NCBI GenBank assembly: GCA_965116355.1
Contig: OZ220679.1
Coordinates: 62,001 to 126,000 of the forward strand
Origin: UBA1127 sp965116355
GTDB taxonomy: Bacteria > Chloroflexota > Dehalococcoidia > Lucifugimonadales > UBA1127
DNA: 64,000 nt
Reading direction: 5' to 3'
Shown: one piece after another, positions 9,363 to 18,150 of the stretch
How the letters are laid out: each line of letters starts with the position of its first letter
How positions within the stretch are numbered: the first letter of the stretch is position 1
Made by a program: the position numbers and the translations under genes
The notes under the pieces: model-generated
Databases searched by the model: none
Told to the model about the DNA's origin: nothing
What the model saw: only the letters and a program-made list of their open reading frames with translations

Positions 9363-12300
9363 GCGCCGGCCCCCCGCACGATGCGCAACGCGCGGTACAT
9401 GGACTCATATTGGCGACGGCCAATGGGATGCTCGCTGTAGTCCGCCTCCTCAAACCTGGAAATCAGCTCGTCGAGGGCCCGCTGAGATACGGGCGATCCG
9501 CCGGACACGAGCAGCAGCTCGATCTCGCGGGGCGTCGCCCTCGCCAGGCCGCGGCCAGTGTGGGCGCGGGCCCACGTAAGGAACTCGTCGTACAGGCGCA
9601 ACATCTCCTCGCGGAAGTCCACCACGCGGAAGGTACGCGAGGCTTCCGCGGGAAAGTGGGCGTCATCCCCGTCGAAGACGGCCTCGACGGCGAACTCGCC
9701 GGGATCGCGAGCGATGTAGGTGACAAGGCATGTGCCGTCATCGCCGGTTGCGCAGTCCACCGGCTGCTCGCCGGTGACGGCGACCACGAGGGCCATCGCG
9801 GGAACGGGAGCGTCGTCCTCGCCCGACGCGTGGATGATGACTGCGATTTCCTCGCCCTCGCCCCAGACGTCCGGCAAGTCCTCCGCAGGCTTCGTAAAGC
9901 GGACATCGAGGTTGGCTTCCGTTCGAGTTTCCAACGGCAGGACGTCCTCGGTGTCTTCGTCCCCCAGCGGCTCCTCTTCCTGCGCGGCAACTCGGCGGCC
10001 GAGCAGCGGGACTGGAGCGAGGTTGAACCTGCGGCCCGCGTAGCCGGCGGCGGCCAGCGCGGCGACGGCCCCGGGCAGACCCACCCAGAGCAGCCAGTTG
10101 AATCCAAGGGGCGTGATGGGCACCCCGACGAAGTAGGTAAGGGACATATGGCGGCCGTCGCCGTCGTAGGTGAAGGTCATGGGCATTGCGAGGGCGTCTT
10201 CCTCCGCCGGAACGGTAACTTCAAGCGTGGCCACACCGAGCGCGTCCGTGATGGTGGCTGCGTCACCATAGCGGAGGACGGCGCCGGGAATGGGCTGCCA
10301 TCGGTCGTCGAGGAGGGTCGCCTCCAGCACGGCAAGCTCCGCGGGCCGCACTTTGCCGATGGGTGCGACGACAAGGTTGACCGCAGACTTGACCTGCAGG
10401 GGCGTGCGAGCCTCCGTGTTCAAATGTCCCGAAAAGGCGATGACCTCCGTGGCACCCAGGCGGGCGTCGGCGGGGATGGGAAAACTGAAAACAAAGCCGC
10501 CGTTCTCGTCAGTTTCGACCTCTCCCTTGTCCAATACGGCCAAGCGAGTTGTGGGCAGGGGGCGATTGCCGAGGAGCAACACACCGCGCAGCTCAGCGCT
10601 GTCGCCGCGGGCGACGGGCTCCAACGGCTCCAGGACGATGCGAGGGATGCCAACCACAATGTCCGTGACGGCAAAGCTCGGGCCGAGGCGTTCGTTGCCC
10701 GCGTAGGCCGCCTGGGCAGAGAACTCCGCCTCGTGGGGGCCGAGCTCCTCGCCGCCGCCAAAGAGCGCGGTCTCCTCCCACTCGAAGTTGCCGTCGGCGT
10801 CGGTGGTCAGCGTGCGACGGACACCCGCATCGACTACCACCTCGGCGTCCGGGACGGGCCGGTCTTCGACGTCCCGCAAGCTGCCAGAGAGGCGGTAGGG
10901 CTCCCCGTCGCGTACGCTGGCCGGCGCCTCGAGGGTGAGGCGGGTGGGTGCAAGAACGGAGAAGGCGCTGCGTGCATTGGCGGGCACGATGAAATCCTCG
11001 CCCGCGTAGGCGGCAGAGATGGAGGAGGGGCCCGACTGCGGGAATGACGAGTGGCTGTACTCGAACGCCCCCTGTGCGTCGGTGGTGACGGCCGCAAGCT
11101 CGACGCCGGAGGCGTCAGTGATGGAGATGGCCGCCGAGGCGATGGGCTCGCCGCCGGAGGTGGTGAGGAGGCCCGTGAAGGACCCGCCGTCACCAAGCTC
11201 GACGACGCTGGGCCCGTCGAGGGTGAGCACGGAGATCTCGCGGACGGACACGCCGGCGACTGCCCGCGAAGCGAGGATGGGCCCGGCGCCGGGGAAGTAC
11301 GCCACGACCGTATACGCGCCGGGCGCGTCGAACACGCCGTCGAATGTGAACTCGCCGGTGTTTTGGGTCTGGATTGCCCGCTCTGGTTCCTCGCCGACCT
11401 GCACGTTGACTACGCGGTCGCCGATGGGCTCGCCGCGCACACCGAACACTGCGCCAGTAACCGTAAAAGACTCGCCCACGAGGACTGACACCGGTGCATC
11501 GATAATGGCGGTGGTGGGCAGGGTCACCTGGAGGTCGATGCGCGCGCTGTTGCCGAGCAGGTATTCCTGCTCCGCCAGCTCGACCTGCACCCAGTGCGGG
11601 CCAGGGTCATCGAACACATGCGTAAATGAGAAGCGGCCGAGTTCCCCGGTGGTGAGCGTCTCCGACATTGCGCCGTCGACGGCAACGGTCAGCTCCCGGC
11701 CCTCGACGCCGCTGCCTGTCTCTTCCATGAGGCGACCCGTGAAGACGGCCTCGCCCTCCACCGGGATGCTTGCGGGCCCAGTGAGCTCAATTCCGCTGCC
11801 TGAGATGACCGTAATGTCCGGGTCGCTCCAGGACTCCATGAAGTGGTCGTTGCCGACGGTGCGGGCAAGGAGCTGCCAGGGTCCCCGGGCCATTTCAACC
11901 GGAAGCGTCACCTCCAGCGACCAGCTGCCGTACCAGCTCGTCGTCGAACCGATCAGGGTGCCGCCTTCCTCCTTGGTCTCGTTCACGTAGACCTCGACGG
12001 TTACGCCATCGACAGCGTGGCCGGTGGCGGTTAGGACCGAGCCGCCGACGGTGAAGGGCTGTTGACGGCGCACCTGTTCCGGCCACCGGGTGATGTCCGT
12101 GACGGTGAACAGCGGCTCCGGTGGCGGTGGAGGGAGTTCGACCCCGATGTCGCTTGAGTCGCCGCCTTGCACACGGCTTGGCGCCCCGCCGGATGCGGTA
12201 GGTTCGAACTCGACCCAACCAATGCCGTCCAGGGCAATCTCCGCCCACTGGTGGGCCTGGCTCGCCTTCACGAGCTGCGTGCCGGGGGTTGCGGCGATGG

Positions 12301-15300
12301 CCCAGCCGGACACGACTCGTGCGGGCACACCCACCGCGCGGGCCATCACGGCAAATGCGGAGCTGAACACGCCGCAGGTGCCCTCGCGGTGGTCGAAGAG
12401 GAACCAGTCGACCGGGTCTCTGCCCGGTGGAGGGAGGTCATCTACGCTGTCGGCGAAGCGGTAGGGGTAGTTGGTCCGCAGGTAGGACGCCAACGCCTGG
12501 GCCTTCGCGTAGGCCGACGTGTGCCCGCGGGTGACCTGTTGCGCCAGCAGCCGCACACGCTCCGGCAGGTCCGGCGGCAACTGCAGATACGTGGGGTCCG
12601 ACGCGGGAGCGGCGCTGCGGTACTGCTGCTGCGTGTAGCCCCGTATGCCGGTGGACCACGTATATCCATTCGTCGGCATTTCAATGCGAAAGGTCCCGCT
12701 GAACGGGTAGTAGAACCCGTCAAGAAAAGTGCCCTCAAGGTCCGGCGACACGGGCACGAACCCAGCCGTCATCGGGCCCTGCGCCTCCAGTGGCGTCAAC
12801 GTAATGACATTTCGCACGTAGTTTGTTGGGTTGATCCTTTGGCCGAACAAGGCCTCGCTAGACCTGCGTTCCGGGGGGAGATCTGCCAGCGCTCCCGTGC
12901 CCGAGCGCAGCGCGAGGAAGACCAGATTGCTGACCTGCTCGTGGCGCTTCACGGGCAAGCTCACCGGGTCCAGCCGGCGCCACAGCCCATTCGCATAGAC
13001 GTCTCCGGTGGCCGTGCGGATGTAGGCGGTGTTGGCGGCGCCGCTGACGTTAAAGAGAGGGGTCTCGGGCAGCCCCGCAGACTGCGCGGTGGTCGTGCCG
13101 GGGACAAAGTAGTCCAGCTTGTCTGCCTTGACGATTGACGCGCCGTTTTCCAGCCGCTCGACCTCGGCGCCCGCTTCCTCCAGCGTGCGAAGGGCCTCCT
13201 CCCGGACCTTTTCGTCGTCAGAGGCGAGGTCCTCGGCAGCCCCTTGCGAGCCGATGCTACCACTCCACTCTGAAAGCGTGCGAAGTGCGGCGCGCGAGGC
13301 AGGTCCCGCGGGCGTGGGATCGAACTCGACCCAGCCGAGGCCCTCGAAGGCCACCTCAGCCCACTGGTGCGCCGACGCATCCGTGATCACCTGGCGGGCC
13401 TTGGTCTGGCTCACAGCCCAGCCGGACACCACGCGCGCGGGCAGACCGATAGAGCGCGCCATCATCACGAAAGCGCTGCTGAAGTTGCCGCACGTCCCGG
13501 CCCTGACGTCGAAGAGGAACCACTCGACGGGATCGACCCCCGGCGGGGGCGCGGTCTCTCCGACCGTCTCGGCGAAGCGATAGTCGTAGTTGGCGCGGAG
13601 GTACTCCTCAATGGCCTTTGCCTGGGAGTACGGCGAGTCGTGCATAGCCGTGATCTCGAGCGCGAGGTCATGGATGCGGCCGTCACGTACCCAGTCGGGG
13701 ACGAGGATGTACGGGCTGTTGACGGGCGCGGCCCACCGGGCGGCGTCGTCGAGCTGGGCCGGGGAGAAGGCGTCGACCACCGAGTTGAGCTCGTAGTCCC
13801 GGATTGGCGCAGCAACCGCGAAGGTGGCGCTTCCCGGATAGAAGGAGCCTTCCCTGTTCAGGTTGAGCAGCCGGCGGGACGTTGGGACCACCCCGGCAGG
13901 CAAATCCCGGCCGCTGGACAAGCTGGACACGGTAATGCGCTGCGGCGTTCTGACCGCCGCCGCCACCTCAGAGGGAAGGCCCAGTCCGGGCAAGTCCGCT
14001 CCCGGCGTGGCGTAGGCGACCGGTTCCTCACGAGGCAGCGTCCACCGTCCGTACGAGTACTCTTCTCCTACAGTGGTGCGAAGGTACTTTGTCCGGGTGC
14101 TTCCCCTGACTGCGAAGAGCGATTTGCCTTCCGGCGCCAGCGCCGTGAGGGTTGTGGTGCCCGGGATACTGGCGTTGAAGCCCCCGTCCCCCGAGAGGAG
14201 GAGCGTGCCGTTCTCGAGCTCGCTCAGCGAGCCCAGGGCATGCAGGGCTTCCAACGCTGCGTCCCGAACTTCGGGATCGATGTCGTTCAACGCTCCGGCC
14301 AACGAGAGCAACGCCTCGAGGTCGTCCAGCTCGCCGAGGAGGGTCGCCGCGGCGGCCCGCAACCGAGGGTCGTCCGAGTTGAGCAGGAGGAAGGCGAGGG
14401 GGTCAAGCCCCCACTCGCTCAGAGCTTCCGTCGCCGCATCCCTGACGAGCGCATCAGAGTCCTCGGCCCGGGCAGCAAGCAGTGAGAGAAGACCGGATAC
14501 GTCCTCCAGCTGGCCCAGCGTGCTTGCGGCGGCGGCCCGCAAGTCGGCCTCGGAGTAGCTCTCCAGCATGGCCGCCACCGCTTCGGCCGTCCACGATGCT
14601 TCCATAGAGCCGAGCGCGAGTATGGACGCCTCGCGAACGACAGTATCCTCATCGTTCTGTGCGGCGTCCAGGATTGCGGCCTCAGCCTGTTCGCCGCCTA
14701 TCTTCTCCAGGGCGTCGACGGCGGCCTCACGGACGCCGGCGTCCTCGTCATTGGCGAGCGCCTGCCTCAAGGCATCGACGCTCTGGGTGCTTCCCGCAAT
14801 CTCCAGTCCCCTGGCGGCGGCCTCGCGCACCTCAGCGTCCTCGTGGTTGAGCAGCAGCCAGATGAGTTCCTCCGTGCCGATCTTGTGCAGGGCGGTTTCC
14901 GCGGCCAGCTGCACGCCGGGGGAGTCGTCGTTTTCGAGGGCGTCGACGAGTGCGGGCAGCGCCTCGGGCTCGCCGAGATCGCCGAGGGTCTCGGCGGCGC
15001 GCTCGCGCTCGACGGGGTCCTCGGACTCGGCCAGGTCCTCAACGAGGTCCGGCACGGCGGGCTCCTCCCAGACTTCCGCGAGGGCCTCATGGCGAGTGGG
15101 ATCGAACGTGACCCAGCCGATGCCCTCAAGGGCGATCTCCGCCCACTGGTGCGCCTGGTTGGAGTAGACGGCCTGAATGTCCTGGCTCGGGTCGATGACC
15201 CAACCGGCCACGACACGCGCGGGGATGCCGGCGGCGCGGGCAAGCACGACGAATGCGGAGCTGAACGAGGCGCTGCCGCCCCACTGCTGCTCGAAGAGGA

Positions 15301-16756
15301 ACCAGTCAACCGGGTCCCTGTCCGGGGGCCGCTCGACGCCGACCCTCTCGCCCTCCGGCAGGCCGTACTCGAAGTTTTCTCGCAGGAAGCCGTGAATCCG
15401 GTTGGCGCGGGCGTACGGCGACTCGTCGCCGCTGAACTGCGCCGCAAGCTCCAGTACGCGGGCGGAAATACCATCCGGGACCTGCAGATAGGACAGGTCT
15501 GCGGCCGGCTGCGCGGAGAGAACGTCTCGGGGGGCGAAGCGCGGGATGACCGTGCGAATCTCGTACGGGCCCGTCGGGCCGGGGGCATTCAGTGTCGCGC
15601 TGAAGGGGTAGTAAGAGGCCGGCACATTCACGCTGTACAAATGGTTGGAGCTGGGGATGGGGCCCGCGTGGAACAGGTCTCCCTCAACGTACGGCGTGAG
15701 AATCATGACGTCCGGGACCTGAAAGGCGGGCTCCACCGTTGGGCGCACGAGCAGGGCAGTGTCCAGCCGCTCGGGGGAGTAGGTCCCGTCCTCGATTGCG
15801 CTGTAGGCGGCGAGCGCTGCCTGAACCTCGTCAGGGATGACGGCGTCTTCGTCGACGGGCAGGTGGCCGAGCTCAAGCTGTTCCCACACGCCGTTCTCGT
15901 ATACGTCGCCGGTGGCGGTGCGCAGGTAGCTGGTGTAGTAGGCGCCCGAGACCCAGAACATGGGAATGGGTTCCGGCACCGGGGCTTCTTCCGTACTGGC
16001 GACGGTTGCGATGGTGTAGCCGGCGAACGTCTGGGGCGACTGGGTCTCCGTGAGAACAACTTCGACCTTTTCCGGCGGGGGCTCATCAGGTTCGTTGCGC
16101 CTGAAGGCATCGACGGCACCGACGTAGTCGCTGTCGATCGCCATTCGGTCGGGGCGCTCGAAGAGGTAGAGGCCGTCGAGCGACCTGCCGTCGAAGTCGC
16201 CGTAGACAGCGGCGGCAACGAGCCACGCCGCGACGATGGCCGCGAGGACGTAGCGGTTGATGAAGCCGCCGATGATGAGGGACAGGAAGACGGCCGCCAC
16301 GACGGCGAGGCTGCCCGGGTCGAGGATGGTGCGGTGCACCGCGTGCTCGTCATATCCGACGCCCCTTTCGAGCATGCCAGAGAAGGCAAAGTAAACGCCG
16401 GCGCCGGCGATCGCGGCAGCCGCGAGTACGCCCAGCGCAAGCGCGGGCGTCGGCCGGAGCGATCGCAGCGTGAGCGGCCACGGAACCGATGAAGCGACTG
16501 CAGCGGTCGCAAGGACTACGGCAACGGCGAGAACCAATGCTCGCAGGAGCCCAACGCCGTTGGGAACTCCGAAGGTGTCCTGCTCGAAGGGGGTAGTCGC
16601 GAGGATGTCCCGGGGGCCGGAGGATACCTGGGAAACCAGGATGTCCAGCAGAAGGAAGAAGCCGGTCAGGGCGGCAATCAGCAGCAAGAGCAACCTGGCG
16701 TGTCGAGCCAAGCTGCCGGACAATGCATCGGCCAAGCGCGCTGTCTGCCTCTGCAT
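9359..16756 (-). CDS. Giant triple-transglutaminase, HEAT-repeat and Ig-like membrane protein
   Basis: 2,465-residue protein. Order: about five N-terminal transmembrane segments (residues 20-185); a DUF3488-like region and transglutaminase module 1 (440-555); about eight PBS-lyase/HEAT repeats (555-840); module 2 (1030-1155); module 3 (1400-1525); about seven Ig-like carboxypeptidase-regulatory-type domains (1550-2210); a transmembrane helix (about 2216-2238); one more Ig-like domain; and a C-terminal DUF4129-like domain (2385-2465). Modules 2 and 3 keep the catalytic Cys (Cys1089 in 'GTCGNFSSAF', Cys1461 in 'GTCGVFSSAF') and His ('AHQWAEV'/'AHQWAEI'). Module 1 has Ser495 ('GGSASFSSAF') and is probably inactive as a transglutaminase/protease. 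Each module is preceded by a 'YIRTATGDVY'-type segment, so the unit was duplicated. First gene of the MoxR operon. The usual family member (TgpA-like) has a single module and about 700 residues. Confidence 0.88.
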   Translation of the reverse strand: MQRQTARLADALSGSLARHARLLLLLIAALTGFFLLLDILVSQVSSGPRDILATTPFEQDTFGVPNGVGLLRALVLAVAVVLATAAVASSVPWPLTLRSLRPTPALALGVLAAAAIAGAGVYFAFSGMLERGVGYDEHAVHRTILDPGSLAVVAAVFLSLIIGGFINRYVLAAIVAAWLVAAAVYGDFDGRSLDGLYLFERPDRMAIDSDYVGAVDAFRRNEPDEPPPEKVEVVLTETQSPQTFAGYTIATVASTEEAPVPEPIPMFWVSGAYYTSYLRTATGDVYENGVWEQLELGHLPVDEDAVIPDEVQAALAAYSAIEDGTYSPERLDTALLVRPTVEPAFQVPDVMILTPYVEGDLFHAGPIPSSNHLYSVNVPASYYPFSATLNAPGPTGPYEIRTVIPRFAPRDVLSAQPAADLSYLQVPDGISARVLELAAQFSGDESPYARANRIHGFLRENFEYGLPEGERVGVERPPDRDPVDWFLFEQQWGGSASFSSAFVVLARAAGIPARVVAGWVIDPSQDIQAVYSNQAHQWAEIALEGIGWVTFDPTRHEALAEVWEEPAVPDLVEDLAESEDPVERERAAETLGDLGEPEALPALVDALENDDSPGVQLAAETALHKIGTEELIWLLLNHEDAEVREAAARGLEIAGSTQSVDALRQALANDEDAGVREAAVDALEKIGGEQAEAAILDAAQNDEDTVVREASILALGSMEASWTAEAVAAMLESYSEADLRAAAASTLGQLEDVSGLLSLLAARAEDSDALVRDAATEALSEWGLDPLAFLLLNSDDPRLRAAAATLLGELDDLEALLSLAGALNDIDPEVRDAALEALHALGSLSELENGTLLLSGDGGFNASIPGTTTLTALAPEGKSLFAVRGSTRTKYLRTTVGEEYSYGRWTLPREEPVAYATPGADLPGLGLPSEVAAAVRTPQRITVSSLSSGRDLPAGVVPTSRRLLNLNREGSFYPGSATFAVAAPIRDYELNSVVDAFSPAQLDDAARWAAPVNSPYILVPDWVRDGRIHDLALEITAMHDSPYSQAKAIEEYLRANYDYRFAETVGETAPPPGVDPVEWFLFDVRAGTCGNFSSAFVMMARSIGLPARVVSGWAVSQTKARQVITDASAHQWAEVAFEGLGWVEFDPTPAGPASRAALRTLSEWSGSIGSQGAAEDLASDDEKVREEALRTLEEAGAEVERLENGASIVKADKLDYFVPGTTTAQSAGLPETPLFNVSGAANTAYIRTATGDVYANGLWRRLDPVSLPVKRHEQVSNLVFLALRSGTGALADLPPERRSSEALFGQRINPTNYVRNVITLTPLEAQGPMTAGFVPVSPDLEGTFLDGFYYPFSGTFRIEMPTNGYTWSTGIRGYTQQQYRSAAPASDPTYLQLPPDLPERVRLLAQQVTRGHTSAYAKAQALASYLRTNYPYRFADSVDDLPPPGRDPVDWFLFDHREGTCGVFSSAFAVMARAVGVPARVVSGWAIAATPGTQLVKASQAHQWAEIALDGIGWVEFEPTASGGAPSRVQGGDSSDIGVELPPPPPEPLFTVTDITRWPEQVRRQQPFTVGGSVLTATGHAVDGVTVEVYVNETKEEGGTLIGSTTSWYGSWSLEVTLPVEMARGPWQLLARTVGNDHFMESWSDPDITVISGSGIELTGPASIPVEGEAVFTGRLMEETGSGVEGRELTVAVDGAMSETLTTGELGRFSFTHVFDDPGPHWVQVELAEQEYLLGNSARIDLQVTLPTTAIIDAPVSVLVGESFTVTGAVFGVRGEPIGDRVVNVQVGEEPERAIQTQNTGEFTFDGVFDAPGAYTVVAYFPGAGPILASRAVAGVSVREISVLTLDGPSVVELGDGGSFTGLLTTSGGEPIASAAISITDASGVELAAVTTDAQGAFEYSHSSFPQSGPSSISAAYAGEDFIVPANARSAFSVLAPTRLTLEAPASVRDGEPYRLSGSLRDVEDRPVPDAEVVVDAGVRRTLTTDADGNFEWEETALFGGGEELGPHEAEFSAQAAYAGNERLGPSFAVTDIVVGIPRIVLEPLEPVARGDSAELRGVLLLGNRPLPTTRLAVLDKGEVETDENGGFVFSFPIPADARLGATEVIAFSGHLNTEARTPLQVKSAVNLVVAPIGKVRPAELAVLEATLLDDRWQPIPGAVLRYGDAATITDALGVATLEVTVPAEEDALAMPMTFTYDGDGRHMSLTYFVGVPITPLGFNWLLWVGLPGAVAALAAAGYAGRRFNLAPVPLLGRRVAAQEEEPLGDEDTEDVLPLETRTEANLDVRFTKPAEDLPDVWGEGEEIAVIIHASGEDDAPVPAMALVVAVTGEQPVDCATGDDGTCLVTYIARDPGEFAVEAVFDGDDAHFPAEASRTFRVVDFREEMLRLYDEFLTWARAHTGRGLARATPREIELLLVSGGSPVSQRALDELISRFEEADYSEHPIGRRQYESMYRALRIVRGAGA

Positions 16757-17021
16757 GGTAGGCGGTTATCTACTCCCCTGCACCGGCCGTCTAGCGGTGA
16801 ACCTTCACACTGGTAGTAGGTGTCGAACTATTGTTGATCTTGTGATAACGATTGCGCATTCTACCATTCCCGCTATTTGTCCGCCAAAACGAACTACGCT
16901 GGAGCAAGCACTCTCATGCGGATAGCTGACAGCCTCCCGAACTAGAGCCTTGCCCGAGTTTCCCTTGAACTCACTCAACAATCCGGCCCTATGCATTAGT
17001 GCTCGTTGTATAGTGGAAGCT

Positions 17022-18143
17022 ATGGATGACATCAAATACCGGGTAGCATTCTCCCGCATCCCCTCAGTCGGAACGGTGCGGATGCGGTTGATTGAAGCGG
17101 CGTTTTCATCAATGCAAGAGGCGTGGGAGGCGCCGACGGCGGCGCTCAAGGACGCCGGGCTCACCGCGAACGTGCTGCAGCAGGTGACGTCGCGGCGGAA
17201 CGACATCGACCCGGACCGCGAGATGGAGCTGCTGGAGAAGGCGGGCGTCCGGGCGGTGTCGTGGCACGACGGCACATACCCCGCCGCCCTGAAGGAGATA
17301 TACGACCCGCCGCCTGTCCTCTTCTACAAGGGCGAGTTCACCCCGGAGGACGCGTGCGGCGTCGCGGTGGTGGGCACCCGGCGGGCGTCGGCCTACGGTC
17401 GCGAGGCCTGCGCGACGCTCGTGCGGGACCTGGCGGCGGCGGGCGTGACCATCATCAGCGGGCTTGCGCGGGGCGTCGACGCCGTGGCGCACAGCACGGC
17501 GCTGGAGGCCGGCGGGCGCACCATCGCGGTCATGGGGACGGGCGTCGACGTGATCTACCCGGCGGACCACAAGCAGCTTGCGGCGCGCGTCGCCGAGGGT
17601 GGCGCGCTCGTATCCGAGTACCCGCTGGGCGTGCGGCCCGATTCCCGCAACTTTCCACGCCGCAACCGACTGCTGAGCGGGCTGTCGCTGGGCGTGCTGG
17701 TGGTCGAGGCGCCAATGGACAGCGGGGTCATGCACACGGTGCGGTTCGCGCTTGACCAGGGGAGGGACGTGTTCGCCGTGCCCGGCAGCATCTTCTCGCC
17801 GACCAGCCTCGGCACGAACCGGCTGGTGCAGGACGGCGCAAAGCTGGTCACCGACGCGGAGGACGTGCTCGAGGAACTCAACGTCATGCGACTCGAACAG
17901 CAGCCGTCGCTACCCGGATTCGCACCGATTCCCGCGCCGGAGGGAATCGAAGCGGAAGTGCTCCAGCACATCGGCGGGGAGCCCATCCACATCGACGAGG
18001 TACGGCGGCAGTCAGCGCTGCCAGTGGCCAATGTCAGCAGCACGCTCTCCCTGCTGGAAATCAAGGGGCTGGTCAAGCAGGTGGGCGGTATGCGTTATAT
18101 TAGAGTGATGGAACCGGCCGCCCGGTACGGAGCGGCCCGCTAG
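17022..18143 (+). CDS. dprA: DNA processing protein DprA/Smf
   Basis: 373-residue single-strand DNA-binding protein that loads RecA onto incoming DNA in transformation. An N-terminal helix-hairpin-helix-like part precedes the Rossmann-fold core: 'VAVVGTRRASAYGREA', 'ISGLARGVDAVAHSTALEAG', 'PRRNRLLSGLS', 'PGSIFSPTSLGTNRLVQDGA'. A winged-helix DML1-like domain closes it (about 300-365). I place the start at ATG 17022 (Met-Asp-Asp-Ile-Lys); the frame continues upstream to 16950 but without family-like sequence. topA follows after 7 bp, giving the dprA-topA order found in many Gram-positive genomes. Confidence 0.95.
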   Translation: MDDIKYRVAFSRIPSVGTVRMRLIEAAFSSMQEAWEAPTAALKDAGLTANVLQQVTSRRNDIDPDREMELLEKAGVRAVSWHDGTYPAALKEIYDPPPVLFYKGEFTPEDACGVAVVGTRRASAYGREACATLVRDLAAAGVTIISGLARGVDAVAHSTALEAGGRTIAVMGTGVDVIYPADHKQLAARVAEGGALVSEYPLGVRPDSRNFPRRNRLLSGLSLGVLVVEAPMDSGVMHTVRFALDQGRDVFAVPGSIFSPTSLGTNRLVQDGAKLVTDAEDVLEELNVMRLEQQPSLPGFAPIPAPEGIEAEVLQHIGGEPIHIDEVRRQSALPVANVSSTLSLLEIKGLVKQVGGMRYIRVMEPAARYGAAR

Positions 18144-18150
18144 AGGAAAC

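Noticed and set aside
17009..17014. TATAGT as a -10 box giving a leaderless dprA mRNA
   Set aside because: No matching -35 and no independent support; the six-base match alone is weak.
16805..17275. 156-codon minus-strand frame over the dprA 5' end
   Set aside because: Antisense to dprA with Ser/Arg-rich composition typical of shadows.
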